From the NCBI GenBank assembly GCA_054601695.1, contig BAAHQB010000129.1, positions 372,001 through 436,000 on the forward strand: DNA of 64,000 bases, read 5' to 3'. Below are positions 38,846-64,000 of the stretch, in pieces (the stretch's first letter is position 1; every line of letters starts with the position of its first letter). This stretch comes from Amorphochlora amoebiformis. Taxonomy: Eukaryota; Cercozoa; Chlorarachniophyceae. The translations under genes and the position numbers were made by a program. Under the pieces are notes generated by a model. The model was not told where the DNA came from. It searched no databases and saw only the letters and a list, made by a program, of their open reading frames with translations.

Positions 38846-38990
38846 TTAGGGTTATGCTTAGGGTTAGGGTTAGGGTTAGGGTTAGGGTAAGGGTTTGGGT
38901 TAGAGTTAGGGTTCGGGTTAGAGTCTGGTTGTTAGGGCCAGGGCTTGTGTTTCAATTTTAGTCCAATGGTTAAGGGTTAGAGTTAGGTTA
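38846..38990 (+). repeat. TTAGGG-type repeat
   Basis: Four or five clean TTAGGG units plus degenerate ones, flanked by unique sequence at 38810-38845 and 38990-39020. It lies between two minus-strand gene models. Confidence 0.85.
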
Positions 38991-39027
38991 GGATTAATCT
39001 AAACAATGGCTTTTGGTTCTATATATA

Positions 39028-39071
<44 letters not shown>

Positions 39072-39109
39072 GCATATTTACAAACATATATATATGTGTG
39101 CATGTGTGC

Positions 39110-39161
<52 letters not shown>

Positions 39162-39229
39162 GATATATAAATATATATATATGCATATATTTTTATGTAT
39201 GTATGTATGTGAAATATGTCACAATAGAC

Positions 39230-39260
39230 AAAGATGTTCTTGGCGATATACATACAGATC

Positions 39261-39291
<31 letters not shown>

Positions 39292-39352
39292 TATTATATT
39301 AGACAAGTATATGGCTGTTTTTCGTATTTTTGGCGATATGCAAAGATGTATG

Positions 39353-39401
<49 letters not shown>

Positions 39402-39515
39402 ACATGTATATATACATTATATATACATACATATATATATATATACGTGTATATGTAGTATATATAATATATATATATACTATTACATAGACGAATTTGT
39501 CCTTTCATTTATAAG
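39230..39515 (-). pseudogene. Three diverged echoes of exon 39687-39756
   Basis: Minus-strand islands near 39495-39518, 39305-39345 and 39228-39256 share ATCGCCAA, AACAAA-like and CTATGTAATA segments with the intact exon at 39687-39756. They are truncated differently and increasingly diverged. Confidence 0.65.
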
Positions 39516-39564
<49 letters not shown>

Positions 39565-39620
39565 ATATATGTATATATGTTTTATATATATAGAATATAT
39601 ACATGCATATATATATACAT

Positions 39621-39668
<48 letters not shown>

Positions 39669-39686
39669 GTATGTATATAGTATTAC

Positions 39687-41151
<1,465 letters not shown>

Positions 41152-41189
41152 TCATATATACTTACACATCGATGCGAATCCTAAGCCTA

Positions 41190-42012
41190 ACGATAAGTCT
41201 AAGCCAAAAACCCTAACCCTGTTTAATGTTACTCGTGAGGCCTCCGAGGAAGATAAAAGCGTGAAACGAGCTTACATCTACAAGATATCCAAAAACTTAA
41301 AAACTGGAACAAACCCTAACCCTAACCCTAACCCTAACCCTAACCCTAACCCTAACCCTAACCCTAACCCTAACCCTAACCCTAACCCTGGCGCTCAGAC
41401 TAACACAACCCCAACCCTAACCCTAGTCTTAGTCCTAACCCGACACCCTAACACTAACCTAACCCTAGCTAACCTAACCCTAACACTAAGTCCCTAGCCC
41501 TTACCCTAACCCTAACCCTAACCCTAACCCTAACTCTAACCCTAACCCTAACCCTAAACCTAACCCTGACCCACCTTAGTAGTAACCCTAACCCGCATTA
41601 ACCCAAACCCTAAGCCACCCTAACCCTAGCTTCAACCCTAGCTCTAACAGTAACCCTAGCCCTAGCCCTAGCTCTTAAAATGAACCAATAGAAGACGATT
41701 CTTGATGAATAATGTCAGGAGAAACTTGTTTCGCTCTATGATCTCTATCATACCTTGAGGGTTAGGGTTAGGGTTAGGGTTAGGGTTAGGGTTAGGGGTT
41801 AGGGTTAGGGGTAGGGTTAGGGTCAGAGTTAGGGTTGGGGCTTGGGTTCGGGTTCGTGTTAAGGATTATTTTAAGGAATGGCTAGGGTTAAGGCTAGGGT
41901 TAGCTTAGGCTTGGGTTAGCTTTAGGGTTAGGGTTAGGGTTAGGGTTAGGGTTAAGGTTAGGGTTAGGGTTAGGGTTAGGGTTAGGGTTAGGGTTAGGGC
42001 TAGTGTTAGGGT
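41190..42012. repeat. Telomere-type repeat block with opposite-facing halves
   Basis: CCCTAA units run at about 41205-41690, with a 17-unit clean array at about 41313-41386. After 70 bp of unique sequence, TTAGGG units run from 41757 to 42012. The two arrays diverge from each other, the reverse of a telomere-fusion junction. The 78-residue Asn/Pro frame at 41261 is an artefact. Confidence 0.93.
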
Positions 42013-42025
42013 TAGGTTTGGGTAC

Positions 42026-45173
<3,148 letters not shown>

Positions 45174-45480
45174 GAGTTCTTAAGATGCTCAGGTATACAA
45201 TTTTTTTCCCTTATTTCCCCTTAATTTCGGTGCCGGGGGGGGGCCAGGCTTTCCTCGCGATGAAATTCAAATGTACTTGTCAGGAGATCGTACAATTTGT
45301 CAGGAGAACTATTGTGTTCGAAAGGGGATATTCAGATACCACAGGTAGTGATATGCTTTCGTATGCAAGTATTGAATTTTTTTAGATATCTGCATATTCC
45401 GAGCGAGACATGTGGAGACACATAAATCTAGGCGATTTCGAGCGAGTTATGACGACGAGCTGAGTCATCTCAAAACCCAA
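45174..45480. promoter_or_regulatory. Divergent intergenic region between two head-to-head genes
   Basis: 307 bp lie between the minus ATG at 45173 and the plus ATG at 45481. It is free of TA microsatellite and contains a T-rich stretch near 45200 and a run of nine G at about 45235. A short upstream reading frame (45410-45463, 17 codons, starting ATGTGGAGACAC) overlaps the leader of the plus gene. No TATA or initiator element can be assigned with confidence. Confidence 0.45.
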
Positions 45481-62969
<17,489 letters not shown>

Positions 62970-64000
62970 GTCTCAACCCAAACCTACAGACTGTACTTTA
63001 CTACACACTGTACTGTCCAATCCAAACTCTCTCGACCTTGCAAGCCACTTGTAAAGATCGATAGATATATATCATCTACATCATGCCCTTCGAATGATCA
63101 GTGTCGTAAGCTAGCTAGATAAGCTCAACTCTGCAGTTCTCAAAAGAGTTGCGGGTCGGAAGATAGAAACGGGGAAACCTTCTTGACAGACCTAGGCTTT
63201 AGCTACGTATGTATGTACGAATCTATCTGTAACGGTAGATCGACTCTACAGCTATAGTCTAGTGCGTGTATCAGCGTTCAAGAAGCTACAAAGTACTACT
63301 GCTGCGATGTTATGCATGGGAAGCTTAAACTTTACGATATATTCATATTTTTATATATACCATCGAGACCATATTGCATTCGCGTCGGATCAATAGTAGA
63401 TCTAGAAATTTGATGTCATCAAATAAGTATAAGCTTGAAATTCACATACTAGTTGTCATAGAGCCCGCCCCAGTAATAAGGCCAAGTCAGCGGTCGATCA
63501 TCATAGCCTTAAAGTTTTACTCACTAGACTCCAGAGACCGGTCACAGTAAAGCATGATATACCATATCACCTACTCCAGCTAGTACCTGGAATACACGTG
63601 CCATATATCCTTATCCGATGAATCAATGCCGGATTCAATAGCGTACGTATCCATATGCTCTTAAATTATACATACGTACGTACGTATATACGAGATATAT
63701 CTAGATCATGATCTGGTAATTGTAATATCATAGTATACGTGCAGACGTATACATACTATACGTACGTACGTATGTCATGATCTAGTGTACGTAACGGTAT
63801 CCGTCTAGTCCGTATCGGTATACACGACAATGGAGAATGGATTTCCTAACTCTTACTGAGTTTGCTAGTTTGTCTAGTTAGTGATCACCGTCACGTCAAT
63901 GTCGTTAAGTTCAGCGTGTTGTTCAACGGTACGCATTCCAAATGATCTTCAAATACTAGAACTAGTCGCTGAGTATAGTCTGGTATGACTAGTATGATCT
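62970..64000. other. Unique downstream region without a recognised gene
   Basis: Non-microsatellite sequence after the TAA of the RNA-binding protein gene, presumably 3' UTR then intergenic. It contains short palindromic runs (TACGTACGTACGTA near 63673 and 63760). I see no open frame of note and no splice-bounded island that joins another. Confidence 0.5.

Noticed and set aside
45412-45480. N-terminal extension of the DUF4419 protein starting at 45412
   Set aside because: That start is GTG. The first in-frame ATG is 45481 and begins a good signal peptide.

Overview
The window looks like nuclear DNA of an intron-rich microbial eukaryote (a protist or alga). The evidence is spliceosomal GT-AG introns, FET/ZRANB2-type and DUF4419 proteins, a Copia-type LTR element and TTAGGG telomere-type repeats. 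I cannot name the genus. More than half of the bases are (TA)n-type microsatellite, and nearly all long tyrosine/isoleucine-rich reading frames are read-through of that repeat. The real coding sequence is short islands, typically 15-90 nt, each bounded by an AG acceptor and a GT donor. The TA repeats are the introns. Exons were joined by hand using splice sites, phase continuity and protein-family sense; no transcript data were available.

Layout. 54-886: candidate exons of an unidentified gene. 1953-16823 (-): a 23-exon glycosyltransferase-like gene. 16858-17850: a large TTAGGG/CCCTAA block with strand switches. 19078-19724: a (CG)n/(GA)n block. 19804-24110 (-): five exons ending a gene with a PP2C-like motif. 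24420-25572: 1.1 kb of purine-only repeat. 27806-29075 (-): candidate exons. 29580-33907 (-): a zinc-ribbon protein gene. 34469-38445 (-): a gene with an Alba/SpoVS-like stretch. 39687-41151 (-): a short partial gene. 42026-45173 (-): a gene with a Rossmann GxxGxxG exon, head-to-head with the plus-strand DUF4419 gene (45481-48620, four exons, all phases closed). 51443-62969 (+): a 19-exon RNA-binding protein that joins a FET/TAF15-like RRM and RGG region to ZRANB2-like double RanBP2 zinc fingers and an RS tail.

Intron 6 of the last gene holds a complete 1,592-bp gag-only LTR retrotransposon of the TR-GAG kind (53863-55454). Its LTRs are identical by eye, and it has a half-tRNA-type primer site, a polypurine tract and a tRNA-like box pair inside the LTR.

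Two themes link the window. First, TA microsatellites act as introns and appear to provide the splice sites. Second, many exons have nearby truncated copies that keep one splice site ('exon echoes'), as if repeat-mediated slippage or unequal exchange keeps duplicating exon edges. Telomere-type repeats lie between genes and also inside introns. Genes run on the minus strand up to 45.2 kb and on the plus strand after it.
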